Positions 17,970 to 26,595 are shown, counted from the first letter of the stretch. The stretch is 64,000 nt of DNA from SZUA-265 sp965651905 (GCA_965651905.1 CBFGUG010000033.1:1-64000), one strand, 5' to 3'. Made by a program: numbers and translations. The notes: generated by a model not told the origin, from the letters alone.

Positions 17970-19037
17970 TTAAGGCGCGTCTTCTCCGCGCATGAGCACC
18001 ATCAGATCCCGGACTTCGCGCGTGAGCTCGTTGGCAATGTCGTCGAAAGCCTCCGCGGTGGGTTCGCTCGGCGCGGACAACTTCCACTCGAGAAGCACCG
18101 ACGCGTAGGGAATCTCGCCCAACTGGTCGCCGATGCCCTCGCCCAACGCGACGATCACGTGATAGAGCTCGAGGTCGGGGACTTCTTCCGAAAAGGGTTG
18201 CGGGCGAACGTCTGCCAAGTCGATACCACGACGCTCGGTGAGCTCCGCTAGACCCGCGGACATCTCTCCAGGTTTCAGCGCAGCGCTGGTGTAGTCACCG
18301 CTCTCTGGAAACCCGCGACGCGCCAGCGCCTCGGCCAATGGAGACAGCACCGCACCCGTGTCGTCGACGAAGAGTATCTTGTACTTTTTGGGCGCTTTGA
18401 GTTCGCCCGTGAGCTCGAACAGGGTTTCCTCGGAAATGTTCTTCGCTTGATCGGCAACTCGCTCCAAACGCCGAAAGACCGACAGCAGCGCGAATGCATC
18501 CGACAGCGGCAGCGACGCTCCCTCACGCGTGAGATCACGATGCACCTGGCCGTAACTGCGTTCCACTGCCTTTGCGCGCGGACGCGTCTTGCGTGCGAGT
18601 TCGGCATCGCGCTCCGAAAACGCCGTGAGTGCATCTCGCAAGAGTTCGCCAGCTTGTGCGGAAAGGGCCGTCAGATCGCTCACCAGCGCATCGGGGATCT
18701 TGCTGTTCAGCTTGACCGACTCGCGAGCGATACTCACACCGTAGTCGCCAATGCGCTCCAGAGCCACGTTCATCTGCAGCACTGAAGAGACGAACCGCAA
18801 GTGTCCCGCCGACGGCACGTGCCGTGCGATGAAGGCGTGACAGCGTTGGTTGAGCGCCCGCACCTCGCGGTTGATGGGCAAATCGCCCAGGACCAGCTGG
18901 TACGCGGATGATTTGTCGCTAGCCAACAACGCGGCGACCGCGTTGGAAACGGCCAGCCCCACACGATTGCCCACTTCGACGACTCGTCGGCGAATCTCCG
19001 CCTTGTCTTCGGCCAGTCGTTGCTCGTAGCCACTCAT
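17970..19037 (-). CDS. PhoU-like regulator fused to an inactive LMW-phosphatase-like domain
   Basis: 355 aa. Residues about 1-212 are two PhoU repeats with the metal-site patterns 'ALERIGDYG' (Glu94..Asp98) and 'RLERVADQAKNI' (Glu192..Asp196). PhoU restrains phosphate uptake and PhoR signalling. Residues 218-320 look like a low-molecular-weight tyrosine phosphatase/arsenate reductase fold ('YKILFVDDTGAVLSPLAEAL'). At the P-loop, where active enzymes have C-x5-R, this protein has Asp225 and Leu231, so it should not be catalytic. It may bind a phosphate ligand or a partner. Unusual position between pstS and pstC rather than after pstB. Confidence 0.82.
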   Translation of the reverse strand: MSGYEQRLAEDKAEIRRRVVEVGNRVGLAVSNAVAALLASDKSSAYQLVLGDLPINREVRALNQRCHAFIARHVPSAGHLRFVSSVLQMNVALERIGDYGVSIARESVKLNSKIPDALVSDLTALSAQAGELLRDALTAFSERDAELARKTRPRAKAVERSYGQVHRDLTREGASLPLSDAFALLSVFRRLERVADQAKNISEETLFELTGELKAPKKYKILFVDDTGAVLSPLAEALARRGFPESGDYTSAALKPGEMSAGLAELTERRGIDLADVRPQPFSEEVPDLELYHVIVALGEGIGDQLGEIPYASVLLEWKLSAPSEPTAEAFDDIANELTREVRDLMVLMRGEDAP

Positions 19038-19123
19038 TCGAAATCTCCTCGGCGCAATCTCAGCTGAAGCGACGCCGCGATCCTGACCGAGAACCTCTCA
19101 CACAGGCTGCTCACCCAGCCAGA

Positions 19124-20068
19124 TCAGCCGCAATCCACCTTGGTGGCGGGGGCGTAGCCTTTGTCTTTGATGATGCATTGACCAGTGGTGCTCTTGATCC
19201 AGTCCAGGTACTTCTTCGTCGCACCCTTGGGTTCGCCGTTGGTATACATGAAGAGCGGGCGCGCAATGGGGTAAGACTGATCGATCGCCGTCTCGACCGT
19301 CGGAGCCACGCATTTGTCTCCACTGCTGACACAAGGCATGGAAACCTCGGGCGTGGCATAAGCCAGACCACTGTAGCCAATCGCACAGGGCGTCTTCGCC
19401 ACTAGATCGACGACGTCTTTGGACCCGTGCATGTCGCGCGAGCCCAACTTGTATTCGTTGCCTTTTCCGAGCACGGCTTCCTTGAAGTAGGCGAACGTTC
19501 CCGAGTTGTTCTGCCTACTGATTCGGATGATCTCGTCGCTGTCACAGCCGGGGACCTTCACGCCCAAGTCGCTCCACTTCACCAGCTTGCCGGACTCGCC
19601 GTAAATCCCTTGCAGTTGCTCCATGCTGATCTCTTTGAGGGGATTGGCCGTGTGTAGGTACACAGCCAGCGCGTCGTATCCGACCGTGTGCTCCAGTGGA
19701 TGGATGCCTTTGCTCTCGGCGAGCTTGGTCTCCTTTTCCTTGATCGCGCGACTCGAGTTGGCGATGTCGACTGTGCCGTTGAGCATCGCCGAGATCCCGG
19801 TCCCCGAACCACCGCCGCTGACGGCGATCGCGATCGAGGGGTCGACCTTCTTGTATTCCTCAGCCCACGCCTGAGCGACGTTGACGAGGGTATCTGAACC
19901 TTTGTTCTGCAGCACCTGGCGATCGCCTTTTTTGGCCTCGGCCGCAACTGGTTGGTCCGCGCCAAGCTCCGCACCCTGCTGCTGGGACTGTTTGGTCTTG
20001 CGGGAGCATGCACTGCCGATCAGCAGGATTGAGGCCGCTGCTACGAGCCCTGGTTTCAGTGTTCTCAT
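19124..20068 (-). CDS. pstS: Phosphate-binding lipoprotein PstS
   Basis: 314 aa from ATG 20068, preceded by GAGGTT as ribosome site. The lipobox is 'LLIGSAC'. The mature protein is a periplasmic phosphate-binding protein with the ligand segments 'KGSDTLVNVAQAW', 'GGGSGTGISAMLNGTVDIANSSR' and 'RQNNSGTFAYFKEAV'. It delivers phosphate to PstCA. The longer frame to 20110 would place a hydrophilic extension before the signal peptide and is rejected. First gene of the pst operon, controlled by the Pho box at 20157-20185. Confidence 0.95.
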   Translation of the reverse strand: MRTLKPGLVAAASILLIGSACSRKTKQSQQQGAELGADQPVAAEAKKGDRQVLQNKGSDTLVNVAQAWAEEYKKVDPSIAIAVSGGGSGTGISAMLNGTVDIANSSRAIKEKETKLAESKGIHPLEHTVGYDALAVYLHTANPLKEISMEQLQGIYGESGKLVKWSDLGVKVPGCDSDEIIRISRQNNSGTFAYFKEAVLGKGNEYKLGSRDMHGSKDVVDLVAKTPCAIGYSGLAYATPEVSMPCVSSGDKCVAPTVETAIDQSYPIARPLFMYTNGEPKGATKKYLDWIKSTTGQCIIKDKGYAPATKVDCG

Positions 20069-20140
20069 GGTTGAACCTCGGATCTGGGTAGAGCTGTTTG
20101 GCCACACCACCGAAACGAAGCCGGGGATTTGGCGAGCGGG

Positions 20141-20185
20141 ACGCTATCAATGCCTTGTGACAGGTTTGCAACAGAAGCGTGACAA
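20141..20185 (-). promoter_or_regulatory. Predicted triple Pho box and -10 of the pst operon
   Basis: On the minus strand three 7-bp repeats stand exactly 11 bp apart: TTGTCAC (20179-20185), CTGTTGC (20168-20174) and CTGTCAC (20157-20163). Ten bases after the last comes TAGCGT (20141-20146) as -10. PhoB binds such direct repeats. The site lies 73-117 bp upstream of pstS. It is also 42-70 bp upstream of the divergent kinase-mutase fusion gene, so it may serve both directions. Confidence 0.75.
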
Positions 20186-20226
20186 CGCACGGGCGCAATC
20201 ACCGTCTTTTGGCTACCCTGCGTGAG

Positions 20227-22662
20227 ATGAGTGAGCGGAAGTACCGCACGGTCGTGGTGGGGAAACACGGCAAGTATCCGTTTCAAACGGGCATGGTCAC
20301 CGCCACGCTGTTGCGTCGAGGACTGTCGATGTCCGTCGCCATGCAAATGGCGCGCGAGGTTCGCGATTCGCTCGATACGCGACAGGAGATCGGCACACGC
20401 GAACTGGAAGCGCAGATCGACCGCGTCGTGACCAGTGCGCTCGGCGCGGACGCGATGTTGCAACCGCGCCCCTCCGCTGCGCCGCGCACGATGCCGATGA
20501 TCGCCTCGTCCAGTGGGACGTTTCCGTTCTCCAAGGGCGTGATCGTACGTCACCTGGATACGGCGGGCGTGGGTCTGGAAGCTGCCACCGCCGTCGTCGA
20601 CGACTTGGGGCGCTGGCTCGGACAGCAGCAGTCGCGTTCCGTGAGGGAGAGCGGTCTGCACGAGGAGGTCGTCCGCACGCTGACGGAACGTCACGGTGAA
20701 GAATACGCGCGGCGCTATCGCTTCACCACGTGGGTGCGCGAAAGTGAACGGCCGCTGATCATCTTGATCGGAGGTGCGACGGGTACGGGAAAGTCGACGC
20801 TGGCGATGGAGCTCGCGTATCGCTTGGGCGTGCACTGGGTCACGAGTACCGACCTGGTGCGCGAAACCATGCGCGCCGTGGTGACGCCTGCACTGGTACC
20901 CGGCCTTCACGATCATTCGTTTCGCGGCATGCTGGTAGGCGGCCAAGTGCTGAGCGACCCCCGCGAGCGAGTGGTGGCAGGCTTTCGCCAACAGGCTGCG
21001 CAAGTGGCAGTGGGCGTACGAGCAGTGATCTCCCGCGCCATCATGGAGAACGCCCACATCATCATCGAAGGCATCCACATGGCGCCCCCCTTCGAGCAAT
21101 ACCTGCCCGTCGGCACCGACGCTCGCGTCGCAGGCTTCGTGCTAGCGGTGCCAGACGAACGAGAGCATCAACGACGCTTCCGCGAACGCTCAACCACGCA
21201 ACCTGAACGACCAGCCGTTACCTACTTGGATGCATTTCAGTCAGTGCGCTGGATTCAGAGTGATCTATTGCGGATGGCAGAGGACGCGGAAACGGTTGTC
21301 CTCTCGAACGTCGATCGACGCTCGACGATGATCGGCGCCGTCGACATCCTGAGCCGTGGCCTACCCGTGGACGAACCCGAACGAAACGACGACGAGACGC
21401 GAACCACCCCGAGTGGTCCGGGCATTCCCACGTTGGTGTTGATCGTCGATGGCATGGGTGACGAGCCCAACCCCGTTTTGGGTAATCGCACTCCGCTTGC
21501 CGCCGCGACGAAACCGACGCTTCGCCACCTCGCCGCAACGGGCGGGCAGGGCCGCATTCGAACGGGCAATCACGATGGCGAAGTGCCCTCGACAGACGCA
21601 GGCATCTTGGCGCTCCTCGGCGAACCAGACGGCGAGACGAAACTCGCACGTGGGCTGTTCGAAGCGACGGGTAAGGGCATTCCACTCCCCATCGGTAGTG
21701 TGCTGTTACGCGGTAACCTAGCGACCGTCGAGGCCGACGGCGCCATCGTCGATCGCCGCGCAGGACGCATCCGCGATGGCGTGGAGGATCTGCTGGCGGG
21801 CCTGGGGAGCGTTCAACTGTCGGGGGGTATCACCGCACGGCTGTTCCCCGGGCACGAACATCGCGTACTCGTCATGTTGATTGGCGCCGGGCTTTCGCCC
21901 GCCGTGACCGACACGGATCCGGGAAGCGAAGCGGAGATTCAGCGTGTACTCGATCCCCACCCCACGGATGATTCACCCGAGGCAGGACGCACCGCCGAAG
22001 CGTTGCGTGAGCTGTTGGCGACGGTCGCCGATCGCTTGAAAGGCCACCCTGTGAACCGCGAGCGGCTGGCCCGCGGCTTGCCTGCTGCCAACGCGTTGAT
22101 CACGCGAGGCGCTGCTGCGCCTCCGAACAAGCGCCCAGTGCAACAGTGGACAGGGGCGATGGTTGCCCGTTGCAACACAGCCTTGGGCGTCGCGCGCTAC
22201 TTGGGCCTCAAGACCGCCACCTCGCACCGCATGACGGGGAACCTCGACACGGATCTCGACGCGAAGTTCGAAAGCGCAGGTGACTTGTTACGAGAGTGCG
22301 ATACCGTAGTCGTCCACGTGAAGGGTGCCGACGTCGCAGCTCACGATCGTCGCCCCGTCGAAAAGCGTGACTTCATCAGCGCCATCGACGCCGCCCTCGG
22401 TAGGTTTCTGCAGCACAACCCCCAGCTGAGCGGACGCTTGCGCGTGGTCGTTTGCGCAGACCACGGCACCTCGTCCGTCACTGGAGATCACATGACGGAT
22501 CCCGTGCCGCTGCTCCTCGCGACCTGGAACGCCGAAAGCACCGAAGAGGCCGAGTTCAGCGAAGAGAGCGCAGCGAGCGGAGCGCTAGGTGTTCTTGGCC
22601 CGGGTGAACTCCCAGAGCTGCTGGGTCTCCTCGGCAGCCCCGACCGCCACTCCCACGCCTGA
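20227..22662 (+). CDS. 2-phosphoglycerate kinase fused to archaeal-type phosphoglycerate mutase (ApgM)
   Basis: 811 aa from ATG 20227 ('MSERKYRTVVVGKHG'). Two ATP-cone-like repeats (about residues 4-80 and 95-165; 'GKYPFQTGMV' and 'GTFPFSKGVI') precede a P-loop kinase domain (Walker A GGATGTGKST, about 185-380), as in methanogen 2-phosphoglycerate kinases that make 2,3-bisphosphoglycerate. After a linker, about 400-790 match cofactor-independent archaeal-type phosphoglycerate mutase of the alkaline phosphatase superfamily: 'LVLIVDGMGDEPNPVLGNRTPL', 'VHVKGADVAAHDRRP' and 'CADHGTSSVTGDHMTDPVP'. The nucleophile segment, PGSD in the family, reads PSTD here, so Thr would replace Ser. Divergent from pstS across the Pho box. 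Confidence 0.85.
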   Translation: MSERKYRTVVVGKHGKYPFQTGMVTATLLRRGLSMSVAMQMAREVRDSLDTRQEIGTRELEAQIDRVVTSALGADAMLQPRPSAAPRTMPMIASSSGTFPFSKGVIVRHLDTAGVGLEAATAVVDDLGRWLGQQQSRSVRESGLHEEVVRTLTERHGEEYARRYRFTTWVRESERPLIILIGGATGTGKSTLAMELAYRLGVHWVTSTDLVRETMRAVVTPALVPGLHDHSFRGMLVGGQVLSDPRERVVAGFRQQAAQVAVGVRAVISRAIMENAHIIIEGIHMAPPFEQYLPVGTDARVAGFVLAVPDEREHQRRFRERSTTQPERPAVTYLDAFQSVRWIQSDLLRMAEDAETVVLSNVDRRSTMIGAVDILSRGLPVDEPERNDDETRTTPSGPGIPTLVLIVDGMGDEPNPVLGNRTPLAAATKPTLRHLAATGGQGRIRTGNHDGEVPSTDAGILALLGEPDGETKLARGLFEATGKGIPLPIGSVLLRGNLATVEADGAIVDRRAGRIRDGVEDLLAGLGSVQLSGGITARLFPGHEHRVLVMLIGAGLSPAVTDTDPGSEAEIQRVLDPHPTDDSPEAGRTAEALRELLATVADRLKGHPVNRERLARGLPAANALITRGAAAPPNKRPVQQWTGAMVARCNTALGVARYLGLKTATSHRMTGNLDTDLDAKFESAGDLLRECDTVVVHVKGADVAAHDRRPVEKRDFISAIDAALGRFLQHNPQLSGRLRVVVCADHGTSSVTGDHMTDPVPLLLATWNAESTEEAEFSEESAASGALGVLGPGELPELLGLLGSPDRHSHA

Positions 22663-22712
22663 GGTTTTGGCGAGCAACACGCGCGCCCTGTCTTGGCTAA
22701 CGCGCGCCTGTG

Positions 22713-24044
22713 TCACTCGGGCGTCAACTCGGCTACTTCCGCCAGACTGACGCCGAGCGCGTGCCGTGCGACCGGCTCCAGTTGCGCCTGTTCACCTACG
22801 ATGTGCAGCGTACGATGCGTGTGCACTAACGACGCGCCAGGGTTCAGCGTCGCAGCTGGCGAGCTGGTTTCTATCTCGTAGAACCCGCCGAGCGCGGGCT
22901 TTCCAGGCTCGACGGGACCGTCGTTGTAGCTGTTGACGACATCTCCACCAAACGGCTCAGCCTGAGTCTCCCACATGCTGTTGACGTAACGATCTGCACC
23001 CGCGGGGCGATCGTAATGCACCAACGTCAGCAACTCGCTCGACGCGCTGTAACTTCCAGCGAACGGTTTGGCGCGACTTGGACCAACGCCGATCTTGCTG
23101 CGGTAGTCGCCGTCACACTTGAAGAACAATGCCGAGTCGCCCACGACGAGTCGCTCGGGCGGCACCTTACCGAAGTAGGCGTCGTTGACGATCTCTCCGC
23201 TGCCCGCGGGGTCGTACGGCACAATCACCCAAGTGTCGGGCGATGGATTGTACATCGCCAAGATCCAAACGCTCGGAGCGCCGTCCTGCTCTGTCCACGC
23301 GTTGGTCCCGATGTTTTCGATGATGTTGATGGACTCGAACCCGACCCATCGCAGCCCCGAGAGAGGTGGTGGTCCAGCTCCGAACAACGCCATCACCGCA
23401 GCTCCGTCGAGAACTCGGATGACGCGCTTCACGCGCATGTCGAATCGGGCACCCGAGTAGTTGGTCAGGCTCATCTCGCGTGTAAACTCGACGCGATGCT
23501 CGTCACGCGCGGTCACTTCCCACGCGCCCTCTTGAAACGCCGCCGGCGTCTGCCAATGCTCGAACGCGAACGGCGCACCCTGGGGAAAGTACAACGCGAA
23601 CTGCCCGCCCTCGGGCCCGAGCCAGAAGCGGTCCTCGCCGCCGTAGTTGTCGAACTGCGTGCCCGTTTTGCCTGCCGTGATGAAGTCGCGATTGACGTAG
23701 CCGAGGCTCACCCCGTCGGGGCTTACCGCACTGGTCATGACGCGGCCTTGATACTTCGCCGAAAGCGCGACGACTCCGCCCGAGGGCGTGTCGAGGGTGA
23801 TCACGTCGCCGTGCTGTCGTAGGAAGTTCACCTCGTCGGCAAAGCTGACCGCTGAGCTCGTTTGGTTTGGTGCGCTTTCTTCGGGTGTCATGGAGGGCGC
23901 TGGTTGGGTCTCGGTGGGTGCTGGTTGAGGCGGCACGGCGGCGCCATGCGTGGACTGCGATTGGGTTTTCGGGCAACAGCCTAGGGTGGTAAGCACGAGC
24001 GCCACACCACCTAGCGCCGAACGAACGCATGCTGCTCTCGTCAT
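22713..24044 (-). CDS. Lipoprotein, DUF6786-like
   Basis: 443 aa from ATG 24044 ('MTRAACVRSALGGVALVLTTLGC'), giving a clean lipoprotein signal; the longer frame to 24230 runs through palindromic repeats and is rejected. A Pro/Thr/Gln linker is followed by a domain of about 370 residues, starting 'FADEVNFLRQHGDVITLDTPSGGVVALSAKYQGRVMTSAVS' and including 'SLGYVNRDFITAG' and 'GGEDRFWLGPEGGQFALYFP'. This recalls the uncharacterised DUF6786 family (from memory, not searched), whose layout resembles sugar-binding aldose-epimerase-type folds. Function unknown. It converges with the kinase-mutase gene. Confidence 0.7.
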   Translation of the reverse strand: MTRAACVRSALGGVALVLTTLGCCPKTQSQSTHGAAVPPQPAPTETQPAPSMTPEESAPNQTSSAVSFADEVNFLRQHGDVITLDTPSGGVVALSAKYQGRVMTSAVSPDGVSLGYVNRDFITAGKTGTQFDNYGGEDRFWLGPEGGQFALYFPQGAPFAFEHWQTPAAFQEGAWEVTARDEHRVEFTREMSLTNYSGARFDMRVKRVIRVLDGAAVMALFGAGPPPLSGLRWVGFESINIIENIGTNAWTEQDGAPSVWILAMYNPSPDTWVIVPYDPAGSGEIVNDAYFGKVPPERLVVGDSALFFKCDGDYRSKIGVGPSRAKPFAGSYSASSELLTLVHYDRPAGADRYVNSMWETQAEPFGGDVVNSYNDGPVEPGKPALGGFYEIETSSPAATLNPGASLVHTHRTLHIVGEQAQLEPVARHALGVSLAEVAELTPE

Positions 24045-24103
24045 CGTCGCAGCGTAACGTCGCCTCGACGGCTTGTGCGGTTTGTCTGTTGCGTCGCCAC
24101 CCC

Positions 24104-24643
24104 GGAACGGTCGAACCGTTCCGCGAACAACGGTCGGACCGTTCCGTACGACGCGTGGAAGCCGCGACGGATTGTTGCGTATATCCCGTAAGAGATTGAT
24201 CTTATTGTACTTGTTGCTTGTGTCGCGCACGCGTGACGAACGGAGAACGGTGGCTCTCTCGCCTGCACAACGGTCGGACCGTTGTTAGCGCGAGAATGAC
24301 CCAGGGGAGCGCATGGCGCGCCCTGGGCTGAACGAGCATAAACTACTGATATTGATTAACATTAATGACACTGCGTCGCGTCATTCGCGTTTGCGTCGCG
24401 CCCCTTTCTGCGAGCGCGCAACGGTCGGACCGTTCCCGCAACAACGGTCGCACCGTTCTCACCGGGGTTCCAGCGAACGGTCGCACCGTTCCGCGCGACA
24501 ACGGTCGGACCGTTCCTGCCACTCCCCCGCCGCAACGGTCGCACCGTTCTCGCCAGGGTTCGTGCAATGGTCGGAGCGTTCTAGCCGGCTCCCGCGGCAA
24601 CGGTCGGAGCGTTCTAACCGCTTCGCGTAACGGTCGCGGCCCT
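24104..24643. repeat. Cluster of about eleven 15-bp palindromes (AACGGTCGNACCGTT)
   Basis: Copies start at 24106, 24129, 24269, 24420, 24443, 24476, 24500, 24534, 24566, 24599 and 24629. Most are exact inverted repeats AACGG-TCGNA-CCGTT with A, G or C in the centre. The copies at 24566 and 24599 end in GAGCGTT, and the last is degenerate. Start-to-start distances are 23, 140, 151, 23, 33, 24, 34, 32, 33 and 30 bp, so the spacing groups near 23-24 and 30-34 bp. Intervening bases are not conserved. The cluster fills the gap between two divergent genes and also contains two AT-rich patches (about 24170-24230 and 24340-24372). It could be an operator array or a family of short mobile hairpins. 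Confidence 0.85.
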
Positions 24644-24990
24644 GTCGCATCGAGACGCGTCGGCGCGCGGGGCTGGGTTGGGACGGAACTCAGCGAACGC
24701 CTGCGGTCGGGAACGTTGCGTTAGGCAGGCTTGGAGTGAGTCGGCAAGCTGGAGGGCACACTGCAGCGGAGGGCAGGCGGCGTCGAAAACAGGCTCCGAC
24801 GGGCCTGATTTTTGTTAATTTTTTGCAATCAATCTGGGTCAGACGAAATCAGCGACGACTCACTGAAAACTGGCAACGAAGATGCTACGGTGCGCGCTCG
24901 CGACTGATTGCGCGTCATTGGACATCGGTTGAGTCAGTCCGCGGAAAAGCACCACTAGAAACACCATTGGGAGCAGGAGGCAGGGTTCGA
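24644..24990 (+). other. Leader region of the sugar isomerase gene
   Basis: No separate gene is supported. An AT-rich patch at about 24809-24835 (runs of T around GTTAA) stands out against the GC-rich surroundings and may hold the promoter. An open frame continuous with the isomerase runs back to 24736, but its residues are basic and unlike the family. No confident -35/-10 pair was found. Confidence 0.4.
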
Positions 24991-26511
24991 ATGGCGAAAA
25001 AGGTTGCGTTGTTTTGGCCGGGTGATGCGCGAGAGATCCCCAACGAGTTGGCGCTGCCCAACATCGAAGAAGCGACGCGTCAGCTCGAACGCGCGCTGAA
25101 GAAACTTGGTCGCGAATCTTACCGAGTGGAGGGTTACCTGTCGGCGCCGCATCACGGCATCGACAAGTTGGGGCCAATCGACGACCCGATGATCGGCGTT
25201 TGTGTGCATTGGTTTTACGGACAACACACGTCGGAGGGAGTCGTCGGCAAGGACAACCCGCTGCTCTTAGCGAGTAACTTCAGCGGACGCTGGCCGGGCC
25301 TGGTGGGGTTGCTGAACACGGGGGCGTGTTTGGAGACGGTCGGGCGTGAGTTTTCTCGCGCGTGGACGAGCGCAGAAGATTGGACCACCGACGAGATCTT
25401 CATGGAGCGCCTCGACGAATGGTGTTCGTCTGGCCGCATCGATTACTCGGAGGCGGAGATCCGCTACCACGCGCCGATTTCGGAAGCGGCGGCTAACATC
25501 GCCGCTGACGTCGCCAGCGAGATCCGAGCCAAACGCATTCTGATCATGATGCTCGGAGACACGTCGATGGGCATGATCAACGGCTATTTCGGGCCTAGGT
25601 TACTCGCGCCGCACGGCTTTTCGGAACACAAGATCGACCAAGCGTGGCTCATCGACCGCGGGCGCCGCATCGACGAGAAACGAATCGACGATGCGCTTTC
25701 GTTCGTGCAGAGCAAGGGGTTGACGTTTCACTGGAGAGAAAACGGCGCCGACGATTTCGACGAAGCCGCCAGTCGTGAACAGCTGCGCGACTATCTGACC
25801 GTGCTGGACATGCTGGACGAGTTCAAGTGCGATTGTTTGGGTTGGCAGTATCAGCTCGGTCTCATCCCACTTCGTCCACCGTCGGACTTGTCAGAAGGTC
25901 TGCTGAACTCAATGTGTCGCCCGGAAAGTAACGGTGACACGGTTGCCACGGCCACCGAGGCCGACCAGGGCAACGTCATTCCCATGGAGCTGATGAAGCG
26001 CATCTTGAAGAAGAAGGGAATGAACCAGAGTGTGATGTTCCACGACGTGCGCTGGGGCGGTGAACACGACGGGCGTTTCGTTTGGGTGTTGCTCAACTCG
26101 GGTTCGTGCGGGGCGTACGCCTTCAACCACGACGCCGACACCTTGGCAGGAGCGCACTCCTACCGACAGCCGAAGCTCTACTTCCCCACTCCAGGCGGCA
26201 CGCTGGCGGGTGAAAGCTTGCCGGGAGAGATGACCTGGGCCCGGACTTACCTCTACCAGGGGCAGCTGTGGATGGACATCGGACGCGGTGAGGTCGTCAA
26301 ACTTCCGCCGCAGGTTCGCGACGAGTGGTGGAATGGTACGACCCGTGAGTGGCCGTTCATGGCGGCGGACATGGGCATCACGCAAGAAACGTTGATGGCG
26401 CACTATTGGTCGAACCACGTGGCTGTGGCATACGGCGACGTGTTCGAAGAGATGGTTGCGCTGTCACAAGAGCTGGGCTTCAAGGTTCGCATCTTGGGTA
26501 AACGCGCGTAG
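24991..26511 (+). CDS. L-fucose/L-arabinose isomerase-family sugar isomerase
   Basis: 506 aa from ATG 24991 ('MAKKVALFWPGDAREIPNELA'), with GCAGGAGG about ten bases before. The N-terminal Rossmann-like part contains 'VHWFYGQHTSEGVVGKDNPLLLASNFSGRWPGLVGLLN', and 'ILIMMLGDTSMGMINGYFGPRLLAPHGFSEHKIDQAWL' resembles FucI/AraA-type ketol isomerases that bind Mn. Acidic and His metal ligands are plausible but not assigned. It heads an operon with a sugar-binding protein, ABC ATPase and permease, so it likely acts on the imported sugar. The exact sugar is unknown. Confidence 0.75.
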   Translation: MAKKVALFWPGDAREIPNELALPNIEEATRQLERALKKLGRESYRVEGYLSAPHHGIDKLGPIDDPMIGVCVHWFYGQHTSEGVVGKDNPLLLASNFSGRWPGLVGLLNTGACLETVGREFSRAWTSAEDWTTDEIFMERLDEWCSSGRIDYSEAEIRYHAPISEAAANIAADVASEIRAKRILIMMLGDTSMGMINGYFGPRLLAPHGFSEHKIDQAWLIDRGRRIDEKRIDDALSFVQSKGLTFHWRENGADDFDEAASREQLRDYLTVLDMLDEFKCDCLGWQYQLGLIPLRPPSDLSEGLLNSMCRPESNGDTVATATEADQGNVIPMELMKRILKKKGMNQSVMFHDVRWGGEHDGRFVWVLLNSGSCGAYAFNHDADTLAGAHSYRQPKLYFPTPGGTLAGESLPGEMTWARTYLYQGQLWMDIGRGEVVKLPPQVRDEWWNGTTREWPFMAADMGITQETLMAHYWSNHVAVAYGDVFEEMVALSQELGFKVRILGKRA

Positions 26512-26541
26512 TCGCCACGGCCACCACAGCCAAACCGCAAG

Positions 26542-26595
26542 CGGACGTTCGCGCGCACACGAAGCGGTCATGTCGCACCCGCTGGCGAACGTCCG
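26542..26595. repeat. Inverted repeat between isomerase and sugar-binding protein genes
   Basis: Arms CGGACGTTCGC (26542-26552) and GCGAACGTCCG (26585-26595) are perfect 11-bp complements separated by 32 bp. The element sits in the 188-bp gap after the isomerase stop. It might be an mRNA stem setting expression ratios or an operator. No T-run follows, so it is not a classical terminator. Confidence 0.5.

Noticed and set aside
24104..24643. CRISPR array
   Set aside because: Repeats are 15-bp palindromes with gaps of only 8-19 bp or over 100 bp, spacers are not uniform, and no cas gene is near.
24736..24990. N-terminal extension of the sugar isomerase
   Set aside because: Basic residues unlike the family, and a good ribosome site stands before ATG 24991.
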